From Aspidapion aeneum (taxonomy: Eukaryota; Arthropoda; Insecta; Coleoptera; Brentidae), in NCBI GenBank assembly GCA_963576565.1, contig OY755044.1, positions 95,246,752 through 95,310,751 of the forward strand: a stretch of 64,000 nt of DNA, written 5' to 3'. The notes beneath the pieces were generated by a model. It did no database searches. It was not told the origin of the DNA and saw nothing but the letters and a program-made list of their open reading frames with translations. Both the position numbers and the translations under genes were made by a program. This document shows, one piece after another, positions 43,796 to 53,544 of this stretch (its first letter is position 1; every line of letters begins with the position of its first letter).

Positions 43796-43999
43796 TCAAT
43801 ATGCGGGTTTGGGAAACTATTAGAACACGTTTTTCTCAATAATTTATGTAATGTTATTACTAAAAACTTCGTAGGAGCTTCCGTTTCTGAGATATTTAGA
43901 AAAACTTTTTTTAAGGCTGATATACCGTGGAGTTCACTTGAAGTGTGCTAATAAGCTAGGAAGGTATTAGATCTATTATTTAAAAATATTAATTTTTAC

Positions 44000-44283
44000 C
44001 TGTAAGAAAATGCTGTACAATAAGAAGTTAGGCTACATCTTTGATAGAAATCTTGAATTTTTCTTCGGTCCGATAAAGTAAGCGGGCAAATATCGATTCC
44101 GTCCCAGTAGTCAACGCAACAGTCCAAAATGATATCAGCCGTGCCTTCACTTAACAGCTGAAAATTGTCGCTACACATATCCTTGACGACCACAGAAAAT
44201 AAATGAGGAAATGGAAATTTTAGACGAGTTGACATTTGCAGATTACGCACGTACTTATTGTCACGACGTACCATTTCAGGTTG
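44000..44283 (-). CDS. TMEM94: TMEM94-like exon (ATPase-like domain)
   Basis: Acceptor ATTTTAG lies at 44284-44285 and donor GTAAAA starts at 43999. Phase 0 start QPEMVRRDNKYVRNLQ, then KFPFPHLFSVVVKDM, EGTADIILDCCVDYWDGIDI and DFYQRCSLTSYCTAFSYR, ending two bases into a codon. PFPH.FSVVVKD and EGTAD correspond to the N-domain region of TMEM94. A partial duplicate lies at 45558-45720. Confidence 0.92.
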
Positions 44284-44494
44284 CTAAAATAGATTTTTAT
44301 TAAAACTGTTGTGTGTAGGCAGAAACGAGTATAATCTATAGACGCTGAGCTTTAATTAGGCCAATAGCATACTCCTTAATTTACGCACTATTCGTTTGGT
44401 AACAGCAGGTAACCACATGAACTGGAATGCTAGCTCTGTCTTTTTTTTCTTTTGCAATAATTTACATAGGAAAAAAGAGAGAGGAAGCGTTTTT

Positions 44495-45225
44495 GCCCCT
44501 ATGATTACATGAGCGGCTAGTTCATAACTTGCATTCCGTTTGCTATTGGTCGAAATAGTCAGCTGACTTTTTGATGTTGAACGTTGCCGTTTAAGATTAT
44601 TATTATATTATATTAAGAGATGGTGCCACCAGTCAAGCATTTAACAAACATTATGTTTACAGCTTTCGGCGTAAAATACGAATATATACTAGTTGTAAGT
44701 GATTAAAAAAGTGTAGTGGTTTATGCAGTACATACCTATTGAATTTAACTAAATCTATGCATATGCCGATGACTTTTTTTTAAATTGTTTTTTAAAAACA
44801 TATTATATTCTTTTACAGTTCATGTCATTATTTTTGGGACAACTTTTTACAACTTTTTTTGGTTTGCCTATGCTTTTTGTTATGGTAAACAACTGATAAC
44901 TGTCAAAAAGTTATCTCAAAAATTATGATATATAGTTTAAGTTAGCTTCCCTATCCTGTTTTCCTGTCGAAATCGGTGTTAACCTAACCCTGATAAATTA
45001 TTCGACAACGTATCCTAACCTGTCCAGACACGCCCCGGTTAGGATACGTTTCCCATCAATTGACCACGGTTAGGTTTTGTTTCAGTTTGGTTTAACACCG
45101 ATTTCAACCTCCCAAAACGAAGACAGGAGAGTTCTAATTTTAAAAATCCCGCCTGACTATGTCAACCAATAGCAAATGGAATGCAAGTTGTGAACTAGCC
45201 GCTCGTATGATTACTCCATAGTGCA
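44495..45225. mobile_element. Foldback element, 0.7 kb
   Basis: Outer arms: GAGCGGCTAGTTCATAACTTGCATTCC (about 44511-44537) inverted at 45178-45204, with CCTATGATTAC / TATGATTACTCC outside. An inner palindrome lies at 44965-45110 (GAAATCGGTGTTAACC / GGTTTAACACCGATTTC). No coding sequence. Confidence 0.65.
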
Positions 45226-45444
45226 GTGTTGCCGATAATTCATTTAATTCAAAATCATTTGGAAAAATCTTTCAGTCACTGCTTTCAGTATACATGCAAC
45301 CTTTATCAGGGACAGACGCGTCTTGCCTAGTGTAGGGCATAGATATGTAGGTAAGAAAAAGTAAATATATTTTCTGACTTCCAAGAGTTAAGGCCAGAAC
45401 CAAATGTACAGTCCTTACACCTGTTGCTAAAAATTTTCGGACAA

Positions 45445-45557
45445 GTCGGGAATTTTTTGGAAAAACTCAAGAAAATTTCGGAAAACTTGGGAAATGTCCA
45501 TAAAACTTGGGAAATGTTCAAAAAAACTCGGGAAATTTTCGAAAAATTCGGACAATG
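45445..45557. repeat. Short tandem repeat (AAACTCGGGAAATTTT units)
   Basis: Five to six degenerate ~24-bp units with CGGGAA(A/T)(T/G)T and GGAAAA(A/C)(T/A)(C/T), abutting the duplicated exon fragment. Confidence 0.7.
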
Positions 45558-45720
45558 TTCACTTAGCAGCTGAAAATTGTCACTACACATATCCTTGACG
45601 ACCACAGAAAATGAATGAGGAAATGGAAATGGAAATTTCAGACGAGTTGACATTTTCAGATTACGATCGTACTTACTGTCACGACGTACCATTTCAGGTT
45701 GATAAAATACATTTTTATTA
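45558..45720 (-). pseudogene. Partial duplicate of the TMEM94 44000-44283 exon
   Basis: Near-identical to the 5' half of the genuine exon plus about 20 bp of its upstream intron. It reads QPEMVRRDSKYDRNLKMSTR and FSVVVKDM, with a 6-bp in-frame gain (FPFPFPH). Homology stops inside the exon after LLSE. The splice acceptor AG is changed to AT at 45702-45703, and there is no donor. It lies in the intron just upstream of the genuine exon. Confidence 0.88.
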
Positions 45721-45759
45721 AGATAAATCAAATGAATGAAAATAAATTTTGAAAACAAG

Positions 45760-46230
45760 CTTTTATAAAATGGACTAAAAAGCATAAAATAATTTTTTGA
45801 GTGTTCTGATATCATAGTAATAAAAGCGATGGGCATATTTAATATTAGGTAAATGCCTTTCCATGCGCATTTGGTGGATCGTCTACAACCGATGATGGGT
45901 CGACTCTTCTTTTTCAATGTGACAAAATAAGTCGACACACTGCCGGTCGCGGATGATCTGTCTAATATGAAGCAGGCGTAATAATGTCGATCCATATCAG
46001 AAAAATGTAAGGATAGCTTGAGTAGGGTTGGGTTGGGTTAAATTGTCTACCCTTACATTTCTCTGCTATAATATAATATATTTGGATTTTCACTAAACTT
46101 CGAGTTAACACAAAAACGGGTAAATTTCCTTTAATACGCCCATCGCTTTTATTATTATGATATCAGAACACTCAAAAAATTATTTTATGCTTTTTAGTCC
46201 ATTTTATAAAAGCTTCTTTTCAAAAAGTTT
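45760..46230. repeat. Inverted repeat next to the duplicated exon
   Basis: 45765-45850 (AAAAGCATAAAATAATTTTTTGAGTG ... GATGGGC) is inverted at 46130-46225. The duplicated exon fragment lies just outside the left arm. Confidence 0.7.
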
Positions 46231-46264
46231 TTTTTTCTAAATTTATTTTTTAATTTTTAGATTT

Positions 46265-46629
46265 GTTTAAGTCTATGCATTTCTAATTTTGGTCGAGATC
46301 GAACAAACTAAAGTCTTACCTCTTCTACGCCCCCCCCCCCACTTTTTAGTGGGAGAGCATGTGAATTTTGAAATCAATCAGATACCTACGTGGAAGTCAG
46401 TTGAAAGTAATCAGAAAAACTCGTTATTAAATCGTCCATTTTGAATCCACCATATTGAATTTTTGTAATCTGATCAAAAATTCGTAATCCTCATCCTCAA
46501 AAACCCCCAGATACCAATTTTGGTGAAAATCCAACAATCTAAAATTTTACCCCCTCTCCGCCCTCCACGTTAGGGGGGAGGTAGGCAGTCAGTGATACCA
46601 CATTATTGGATTGTCATCGGAACTATAAC
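46265..46629. repeat. ~270-bp repeat units (array interrupted by Jockey)
   Basis: Same units as 51062-51650: CCATATTGAATTTTTGTAATC, TCCTCATCCTCAAAAACCC, CCAATTTTGGTG and a GTTAGGGGGGAGGTA tract. Confidence 0.8.
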
Positions 46630-46864
46630 GGTATGTGAAATTTTTTTTTCTTTTATTTTTTTTTTATTTGTCAAACACACTGTGTTTTTTTTATTTATTA
46701 CAATCTAGTCAGTAAGACTAATTAGCAATTTTGTTTTAACTTAATTTACTAGAAAAGTCAGATTTAAACTTAGGGTTCACTCAACAGTTCTCCCCGCTTT
46801 GTTTAGTCTGTAACTCACAATTGTGTTGTGTTTATAGCATTATTTTGTTTTATGTGTAATTCAC

Positions 46865-49525
46865 TTAGTTTACTAGCTCAAACGGCTTCACTCTTTTTAG
46901 TCGTCGAACTAGCATAGTATTGTCTAGAAGCTGAATTGCTTCCACATTCACATGCCGATGGAGTCTATCTTCATGGCTTTTTGCGTACTTTTTTATAGTC
47001 TCTTCTACAGTTTCGATTTTTAGATCTCGATGAAGGTCACTATTTCGAACGTACCAAGGTGCATTCACAATGTTTCTTAATACTTTATTTTGAAATCTCT
47101 GTACAACTAGAATGTTACTCTCTTTAGCACAACCCCATAGTTGAATACCATATGTCCATACTGGTTTCAGTATTTGTCTATAAAGCAGTAACTTATTATG
47201 AATTGTTAAATTGGACTTCCTTCCAATTAGCCAGTTCATTTTTCTATACCTTATCTCAAGTTCTTCTTTTTTTTTCTTAACATGTGCTTTCCAGCGCAAT
47301 TTGGTATCAAGTGTCATACCTAGATATTTTGCCTGATTCGAATATGGTACTGGAATGTTGTTAATTGTTATTTGTATGTGATTTATATTTTTGTTTGTAA
47401 AATCAACATGAATTGATTTGGTTTCATTTAATTTTATTCGCCACTTTGTGGTCCAACTGTGAATTTGGGTGACTGCATCCTGAAGTTTCTCTATGCATTT
47501 TTCAATAGATTTTTCTACCGTCAATAAACCAGTATCATCGGCAAATGTTGCTAAGTGACAATTTTCTGGCTTTGGGATATCACAAGTGAATAATAAGTAT
47601 AGATAAGGGCCTAGTACGCTACCCTGGGGCACGCCTGCTTGAATTTCTCTTAAATTTGAGTATGAGTCTTCCTGTTTTACTCTAAAATGTCTATCAGATA
47701 TGTATGATTCCAAAATATCCGAATACTGTTTTGGCAGAAACCTTTTTAGTTTAAAATTAAGGCCTTCATGCCACACTTTGTCAAATGCTTGTGCTACATC
47801 TAGAAAAACTGCAGAACAAACGTTTCCCTCTTCTAGTGCTTTTTCTATTATATTAGTAATTCTGTGTACTTGATCTATCGTGGAATGCTTGTCTCGAAAA
47901 CCAAATTGATGAGATGGAATAATTTCTTGTCTTTCTATGATGGGTTTTATTCTTTTAAGCAATAATTTTTCATAGAGCTTGGATATAATTGGCAGCAAAG
48001 ATATTGGCCTGTAAGATGACACGTCATGGAGTGGTTTTCCCGGTTTTGGAATCATGATAACTTCTGCAACTTTCCACAGTTTAGGTACGTACCTAAGCCT
48101 AAAAGACGCATTAATTAGGTTGCATAGTTTTACGATAGCTTTTCTGGGGAGTTGTTTTATGACTACCCCGTTAATAAGATCATACCCTGGGGCTTTTTTC
48201 GAATTAATATTTTTGATTTCTGTTAATATTTCTTTTGGTGATGTAAGCTTAATATGGTCCTCGATTTGATGGGGTTCATTTAAATGAAAGTGTTCATCTG
48301 GTGCTTCGTGGGGCTGAAATGTTTTTTCTAAATGACTTGCAAAAATATCTGCTTTTTCTTCGTTACTCCTTGCCCACTGGTTGTTAGGTTTTCGTATGGG
48401 TGGAATTTGGATAATTGGTCTTTTAAAATCTTTGGTTGCTTTCCAAAGGGAATAGTCGGTATTTTTATCATCTGTAAGCTCATTAAGAAAATGGTTAATA
48501 GATTCATTTTTTATTACTAGAATTTCTCGCCTAATGCGCTGCGTCATGTTGTTGAGATTTGTTTTGTCCCGAGGATCACGGCTTTGTTGCCACTTTCTTC
48601 TTAGTTTCCTTTTTTCCAATATAAGGTCTCTAATTTCCTTTGGATAGTTTTTTCCCTTAAAAATTCTCTTTGGTTTTGGACTGTTTTCCCAAGCTGCTTG
48701 TTGAATATTTGTAACAAAATAATCAACTTCTTTATCGATTTGTTCTGGCGTTTGCAATGGTACTGATAGGTTTATTTTTTCTGACAGACTTTGTTTAAAA
48801 CTAATCCAGTCAGTCAGTTTATTAACTAGTGAGATATTTGCTTCTTTCTTTATTATGTTTTTACTAAGAGTTAGAATAATAGGTGAATGATCTGAGTGTA
48901 AATCAAAACTTTCTTCTATATCTACAAAACTTAAAGATATATTTTTTACTATAAAAAAATCAATTAGATCTGGAATTTTTCCTGGATCTGTTGGATAGTA
49001 TGTGGGCTTACCAGTTGATATCGGCTCACATTGATATTCACTAATAGCTTGCAAAAGTTCTTTTCCTTTAGAGTTCGTCAGTCTAGATCCCCAGTAGGTA
49101 TTTTTTGCATTAAAGTCACCTCCAATTATAAAACGGTTTCCTAATTTTCTGAGAAAATTAAGATATTGATTTTTCTTTAGTAAGTGCCTTGGTGGTATAT
49201 AGACAGCACTTATGACTAATGTATATGTTTTGGTTTTTACACTTACTAATGTAGCTTGAATCTCTATGGTTTTATATCCCATCTCCTCATAGTGTGATAT
49301 ATTTTCTTTAATTATTACAGCACTTCCCCCATGTGCAGTATTGCTAGGGTGAGTTGTATGATACACTTTATAACCTTTAAATTTAATGTGAGACTGGTTA
49401 GTGAAATGCGTTTCTGACACAAGACAGACGTCAATTTTTTCTATGTCTAGAATAACTTGCAAGTCTTGCTGATGTTGCAAGAGACCATTGGCATTCCAAG
49501 CTAGGATTCTAAGATTACTGACCAT
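46865..49525 (-). CDS. Jockey ORF2: APE endonuclease + reverse transcriptase
   Basis: 886 codons. The N-terminal APE-type endonuclease (residues ~1-225) shows NLRILAWNANGL, VSETHF, GGDFNAKN and LHSDHSPI. The RT (~450-730) shows IPKPGKP, SYRPISLLPIISKLYEKLLL, FLDVAQAFDKVWHEGL, QAGVPQGSVLGPYLYLL and the catalytic ATFADDTGLL. The C-terminus carries the usual VQRFQNKVLR region. No RNase H domain, as in Jockey. The start ATG overlaps the ORF1 stop (ATGGTCAGTAA), which suggests reinitiation-type coupling. No frameshift or stop is seen, so it may be catalytically competent. Confidence 0.92.
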   Translation of the reverse strand: MVSNLRILAWNANGLLQHQQDLQVILDIEKIDVCLVSETHFTNQSHIKFKGYKVYHTTHPSNTAHGGSAVIIKENISHYEEMGYKTIEIQATLVSVKTKTYTLVISAVYIPPRHLLKKNQYLNFLRKLGNRFIIGGDFNAKNTYWGSRLTNSKGKELLQAISEYQCEPISTGKPTYYPTDPGKIPDLIDFFIVKNISLSFVDIEESFDLHSDHSPIILTLSKNIIKKEANISLVNKLTDWISFKQSLSEKINLSVPLQTPEQIDKEVDYFVTNIQQAAWENSPKPKRIFKGKNYPKEIRDLILEKRKLRRKWQQSRDPRDKTNLNNMTQRIRREILVIKNESINHFLNELTDDKNTDYSLWKATKDFKRPIIQIPPIRKPNNQWARSNEEKADIFASHLEKTFQPHEAPDEHFHLNEPHQIEDHIKLTSPKEILTEIKNINSKKAPGYDLINGVVIKQLPRKAIVKLCNLINASFRLRYVPKLWKVAEVIMIPKPGKPLHDVSSYRPISLLPIISKLYEKLLLKRIKPIIERQEIIPSHQFGFRDKHSTIDQVHRITNIIEKALEEGNVCSAVFLDVAQAFDKVWHEGLNFKLKRFLPKQYSDILESYISDRHFRVKQEDSYSNLREIQAGVPQGSVLGPYLYLLFTCDIPKPENCHLATFADDTGLLTVEKSIEKCIEKLQDAVTQIHSWTTKWRIKLNETKSIHVDFTNKNINHIQITINNIPVPYSNQAKYLGMTLDTKLRWKAHVKKKKEELEIRYRKMNWLIGRKSNLTIHNKLLLYRQILKPVWTYGIQLWGCAKESNILVVQRFQNKVLRNIVNAPWYVRNSDLHRDLKIETVEETIKKYAKSHEDRLHRHVNVEAIQLLDNTMLVRRLKRVKPFELVN

Positions 49526-50900
49526 TTTGAGGCATATTGGTAGCTCCGTTATTGCTACTTTCTAGTTTAGTTAATCGCTCATCAAGTTTGTTCAATTTCT
49601 CCAAAATTAATTGTAGTGTTTGTTCCATAGTATTTTGACTACTGATATTAATATCAGGTATAGTAGCTGTTGCTGCTACTTGGCTGTATGTCCTTGTCAC
49701 AGAGTTTTGTGTGACTGTGTTTCTTGTCTGTTGGTTTTGTCTATTTGTACTCACGTTTGGTATGAGATTCGGTTTCTTAGGTTTATTTTTCAATTTTTGT
49801 ATTTCCTTAGCAACAAGGCATCCTCTGTAGTTAGCAGGATGCTTGCCTCCACAGTGGATGCATTTTGGCTCAGATTCTTTTGGTTTGGGGCATTCTACAG
49901 TAAGATGTTTCCCCGTGCATTTTACGCAACGTGGTTCTTTAGCGCAATATTTTTGCGTGTGTCCATAAGATTGGCATCTTTTGCATTGAGGGACTAACTT
50001 TGAGGTTTTTAGTGCTTTTATTTCCACTTCAATCCCAAGGATACTGGAAATTTCAAAAATTTTGTTGATATCTTCATCGTGGCTGAATGTGAGCATAAAC
50101 ATGTTAAGAGGTTGTCTTGTTCTCCATTTAAGTTTGTTGCTGGCCTCCAGTGCCTTAAAACCTTTTTTTTGTAGATCAGCTACAATTTTTTGTGGGTCAC
50201 ATGAGAAGTGTAGCCTATTCGCTATTACTCTAATTGGCCTTATTTGTTTGTTTTCGTATGAGTGCCATTGATGCTTTATTTCATTAAGCATTTTAGTAAC
50301 CAGCCGATAGCTGTCTGCGTCTTGTACATTTATTTTAATATTTTCGTTATTTAAAACTTTTATTTTAACTCCTTGTATGATATTTAACTTTTCATAAATA
50401 TCATTAAAATTATTTACGCCATTTACCATAATCGGTGGAGGTAATGGAGCTTTTTTAACCTTAGTTGGGGGTTCTTCATTTTGTGTTTTATTGGAGGGCT
50501 CTCCAGTGCCCGAGCTTTGTTGTGGTGGTGAGAGTGAAGTATCCATTCGACGTTTTTTCCAACCTTTTCCTTTTTGTCTGATCCACTCAGTTTCTCTTGC
50601 CAGATCGTCCTCATCAGTAATGTAGTCCATGTCAGACTCTTCTTTTTTAGTGACTTTTGTCTCTAAATCTGCAAATTTTCTTTGCATACTTTCCAGTTGA
50701 CTTCGGAGATAATCCACTTGTACACTAAGTGAATTTTTTTCGTTTTGGGATTTTTTCCATTCGCTATATAAAACTTCTTCATTTTGTGTTCTAGCATGGC
50801 TATCCTGAAATAATTCGGCATTATCCATTTTTTCTTGATTTTGTTTGGGCTTTTCGCTAATTTTTAAAACAAGTTTCACACTTTTTTTGCTTTTAAACAT
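49515..50900 (-). CDS. Jockey ORF1: Gag-like nucleic-acid-binding protein
   Basis: 461 codons. The N-terminal half is charged, with a probable coiled coil (LSVQVDYLRSQLESMQRKFA). The middle has the PRE_C2HC-type region (KIKVLNNENIKINVQDADSY ... ANRLHFSCDP). It then carries three Cys/His knuckles: CKRCQSYGHTQKYC, CVKCTGKHLTVEC and CIHCGGKHPANYRGC. A Gln/Thr-rich stretch and a short leucine-rich coil (LQLILEKLNKLDERLTKLES) close the protein. This is the normal layout of Jockey-clade ORF1. It ends inside the ORF2 start. Confidence 0.9.
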   Translation of the reverse strand: MFKSKKSVKLVLKISEKPKQNQEKMDNAELFQDSHARTQNEEVLYSEWKKSQNEKNSLSVQVDYLRSQLESMQRKFADLETKVTKKEESDMDYITDEDDLARETEWIRQKGKGWKKRRMDTSLSPPQQSSGTGEPSNKTQNEEPPTKVKKAPLPPPIMVNGVNNFNDIYEKLNIIQGVKIKVLNNENIKINVQDADSYRLVTKMLNEIKHQWHSYENKQIRPIRVIANRLHFSCDPQKIVADLQKKGFKALEASNKLKWRTRQPLNMFMLTFSHDEDINKIFEISSILGIEVEIKALKTSKLVPQCKRCQSYGHTQKYCAKEPRCVKCTGKHLTVECPKPKESEPKCIHCGGKHPANYRGCLVAKEIQKLKNKPKKPNLIPNVSTNRQNQQTRNTVTQNSVTRTYSQVAATATIPDINISSQNTMEQTLQLILEKLNKLDERLTKLESSNNGATNMPQNGQ

Positions 50901-51061
50901 GATATATTATTTATAATACACATTGTATATAGATTCTCAACACAGGTATCTCGCGCGCGATGTTTTTTGTAAACAAAACAAACTCCGACTTTGACCTCGT
51001 TAGCACTATCATGCAGGTACGATGCAATATAACCGTACGGAACTGCGATCGATTGAATACT

Positions 51062-51650
51062 GGTATGTGAAATTTGAAGTTAATCGGATACGTGGAAGTC
51101 AGTGGAAAGTAATCAGAAAAACTTGACATTAAATCGTCCATTTTGAATCCGGCATATTGAATTTTTTTAATCTGACTAAAAATTCGTAATCCTCATCCTC
51201 AAAAACCCTTAGATACCAATTTTGGTGGAAATCCAACAAACTAAAATTTTACCCCCTTTCCGCCCTCCAGGTTAGGGGTGAGGTAGGCAGTCAGTGATAC
51301 CACATTATTGGATTGTCATCGGAACTATAACGGTATGGAAAATTTGAAGTGAATCGGATACGTGGAAGTCAGTTGAAAGTAATCAGAAAAACTTGACATT
51401 AAATCCTCCATTTTGAATCCGCCATATTGAATTTTTGTAATCTGATCAAAAATTCGTAATTCTCATCCTCAAAAACCCCCAGATACCAATTTTGGTTGAA
51501 ATCGGACAAACTAAAGTTTTACCCCCTCTCCACCCCCCACGTTAGGGGGGAGTTAGGTACCCGATGAAACCATATTATTGTATTGTCACCAGAACTTGGA
51601 CGCTATGCGAAATTTGAAGTCAATCGGATGTTTGGAAGTTCTTCAAAAAT
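51062..51650. repeat. ~270-bp tandem repeat units
   Basis: Two units (about 51062-51330 and 51331-51605), each running from GGTATG(T/G)(G/A)AAA..TTGAAGT.AATCGGATACGTGG to the CACATTATTGGATTGTCA region. A third, on the other side of the Jockey insertion, is at 46265-46629. Confidence 0.8.
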
Positions 51651-51659
51651 GAGTTGCAA

Positions 51660-52475
51660 GATTTGATTACATACATACATACATACAGGTTCAGTACAGT
51701 TAAATAAAAGCTTGTAAAATAGATGAAACCGGAACCGAAAACAATGAGTTAACAAAGTAAAAATTGTTTTCGGTTCCGAACCGACACCGTGAAGACGGTG
51801 ATAGCATGGTCTGATTGAACTGTGACGAAATCTTTCTTCCTTATAGACCGGTGGACGTTTTTGTCCCGCCATGGACTTAGTTTCCTTGGTTAGCTGTCGT
51901 TTCACTCGTAGAATGAAAAAAATAGGTTTCACCTATTTTTTCATTCTTTTTGATTTACCTTGTATCTTGTAGTCAGTTTGATCTACCTTGTGTCAGGCAA
52001 GCCAAGCTGTTGACTATACCCCTATGAAGTTGCCTTTTATATTTTGTTAACAATTTTTATTACAACTGTTGTGTGTAATTAATTATTAACCTACACCGGA
52101 TGTAAACGGTATGCCTGACAATATTTTAACAGATGATAGAGAAGACCAAAATAAGAAAAAAAATTATATAACATGGGGTGAAGACTTCCCTGTCCAAGAT
52201 ATAGAATTTTTAAAGCTTGTGGAGTAGGAGAAAAAGGGTTTTTGCAAAAAAGAAAATCTGCAATCGCCAAATGATTATCTGGCTCATCATCATTAAAAAA
52301 TGTAATATATTTGTTTGGATAAATGACAAGTATAATGCCCAGGGAAAGAACAGAGACTATCAATCCATCTCCAGAAACCGGTTCACACACAGTCAAATAC
52401 ATGCAGGGCCTCTAGTACAGATTTACCTCCCAAAATAATGAAATTCAATTATGGAACGCCCTCAATAAGTAGATC
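51660..52475. other. Intron, no recognised feature
   Basis: Includes (CATA)n near 51667 and the inverted pair AACCGGAACCGAAAACAAT / ATTGTTTTCGGTTCCG at 51728-51780. No exon found. Confidence 0.5.
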
Positions 52476-52479
52476 ATTG

Positions 52480-52590
52480 TAATTGTGTTCTCTTTTATTT
52501 TATTTTAAACCATTATGGCCCACAAGGCAGGAATTTTGGCAGATTTGTTTGTAACATGCTATGGTGAATAAATAAATCTAATCTAATCTA
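52480..52590 (+). repeat. LINE 3' tail with (AATCT)n
   Basis: A short 3'-UTR-like stretch ending AATAAATAAATCTAATCTAATC, like CR1/Jockey tails; no coding part. It lies just downstream (gene sense) of the 52605-52778 exon donor. Confidence 0.45.
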
Positions 52591-52604
52591 TTACTTCTAC
52601 TTAC

Positions 52605-52778
52605 AACATGTCTGAAAACCGAAAGTTGTTGCACAAGTGAAAATATTTTTTGAGCTGAATCACTAAAACCAATTTCTTTGGCTAGCTCACATAGACATCT
52701 CCGGTTGGTTACCGGTACTAAATTTTCATTGTAAACTGCCTCACAAGCTATATGGGTGCAAAAGTGTGAATAGTTTTC
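52605..52778 (-). CDS. TMEM94: TMEM94-like exon
   Basis: Acceptor ATTTTAG lies at 52779-52780 and donor GTAAGT starts at 52604. 58 codons, phase 0 at both ends: ENYSHFCTHIACEAVYNENL, VTNRRCLCELAKEIGF and IFSLVQQLSVFRHV. The RRCLC(E/D)LAKEIGF motif matches TMEM94. A retrozyme-like element ends 20 bp upstream of the acceptor. Confidence 0.9.
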
Positions 52779-52950
52779 CTAAAATAATATTAATTTAACA
52801 AACGTGGAATTTCGTACCCGTGAATTTAAAAATCAAACAAGTTTCGTGGCTAATCGGGCAAAAAGGAGTTTTTTGTTTCCCTTATATTTTTCCGTGGGTA
52901 TCCTGAAAGCTTAACCTCACGGGGGTCCAAGATCTAATGGACACCTAATA

Positions 52951-52998
52951 AGTGTTGACAGTTAACCTTTTCGTCCTTATGGGACTCCTCAGAACACT
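52951..52998 (-). ncRNA. Hammerhead ribozyme, canonical core
   Basis: Minus strand: AGUGUU, CUGAGGA, GUCCCAUAAGGAC, GAAA, AGGUUAACUG, UC, AACACU. Stems I and II are perfect; stem III is weakened (A.G and G.U). It lies about 170 nt upstream of a TMEM94 splice acceptor in sense orientation. Confidence 0.75.
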
Positions 52999-53370
52999 GC
53001 TGGTCAATGTGACAAATCTTGCGAAGTTAATCAGACGGTTTTGTCTCTAATTAAATGTAATTAGTGAGCGAATTATAGCAAGAGGCGCCATCCACCGAGA
53101 TACGAGAGAAACAAAAAACTAAAAGACGATTGACGCTCACTGTCTTGAAGACGGGTAAAAATGCAATCTGTGTTGATCCGGCCTGAAAGACAAAGAGCTG
53201 TCGTGGGTCACGGACTATAGTTGTTTTCTTTTATTTGCATTTGATCTTTTCATTGATCGATATTGTATAGCAGTGTTTTCGCCTGCTTTTAGTTTTTTGT
53301 TTCTCTCTCTTTGTTTAATTAGAGACAAAACCGTCTGATTAACTTCGCAAGATTTGTCACATTGACCAGC

Positions 53371-53411
53371 AGTGTTCTGAGGAGTCCCATAAGGACGAAA
53401 CTGTCAACATT
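53371..53411 (+). ncRNA. Hammerhead motif with deleted stem III
   Basis: AGTGTT-CTGAGGA-GTCCCATAAGGAC-GAAA-CTG-TC-AACATT. The core is intact, but about 7 bases of stem III are missing compared with the other copies. Confidence 0.6.
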
Positions 53412-53544
53412 TATTAGGTGTCCATTAGATCTTGGACCCCCGTGAGGTTAAGCTTTCAGGCTACCCACGGAAAAATATAAGGGAAACAAAAAACTCCTTT
53501 TTGCCCGATTAGCCACGAAACTTGTTTGAATATTAATTTAACTT

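Larger units (their letters stand above)
46644..51061 (-). mobile_element. Full-length Jockey-type LINE with 14-bp target duplication
   Basis: GGTATGTGAAATTT occurs at 46630-46643 and 51062-51075, bounding a 4.4-kb insert with an A-rich 3' end (46644-46700), a ~220-bp 3' UTR, two long open frames and a 161-bp 5' UTR. Both frames are uninterrupted. The insertion lies within a ~270-bp repeat array, whose other units show the empty site (GGTATGGAAAATTT at 51331). It is in the sense orientation of TMEM94. A fragment of the same family lies at 14812-15020. Confidence 0.92.
52800..53528 (-). mobile_element. Retrozyme-like foldback copy with 14-bp target duplication
   Basis: AATATTAATTTAAC is perfectly repeated at 52786-52799 and 53529-53542. 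The insert has a forward copy (52800-53115) and a reversed copy (about 53130-53528) of the 24985 family, each with its own ribozyme block. The long target duplication is like that of target-primed retroelements (PLE, LINE), not of DNA transposons. Confidence 0.8.

Noticed and set aside
45327..45995. 222-codon minus-strand frame taken as one gene
   Set aside because: It is a chance read-through of the duplicated exon fragment, a short tandem array and flanking intron; only the middle ~50 residues are TMEM94-derived.
48054..50271. Plus-strand frames of 60-125 codons
   Set aside because: They lie opposite the intact Jockey ORF1 and ORF2 and have no family resemblance.
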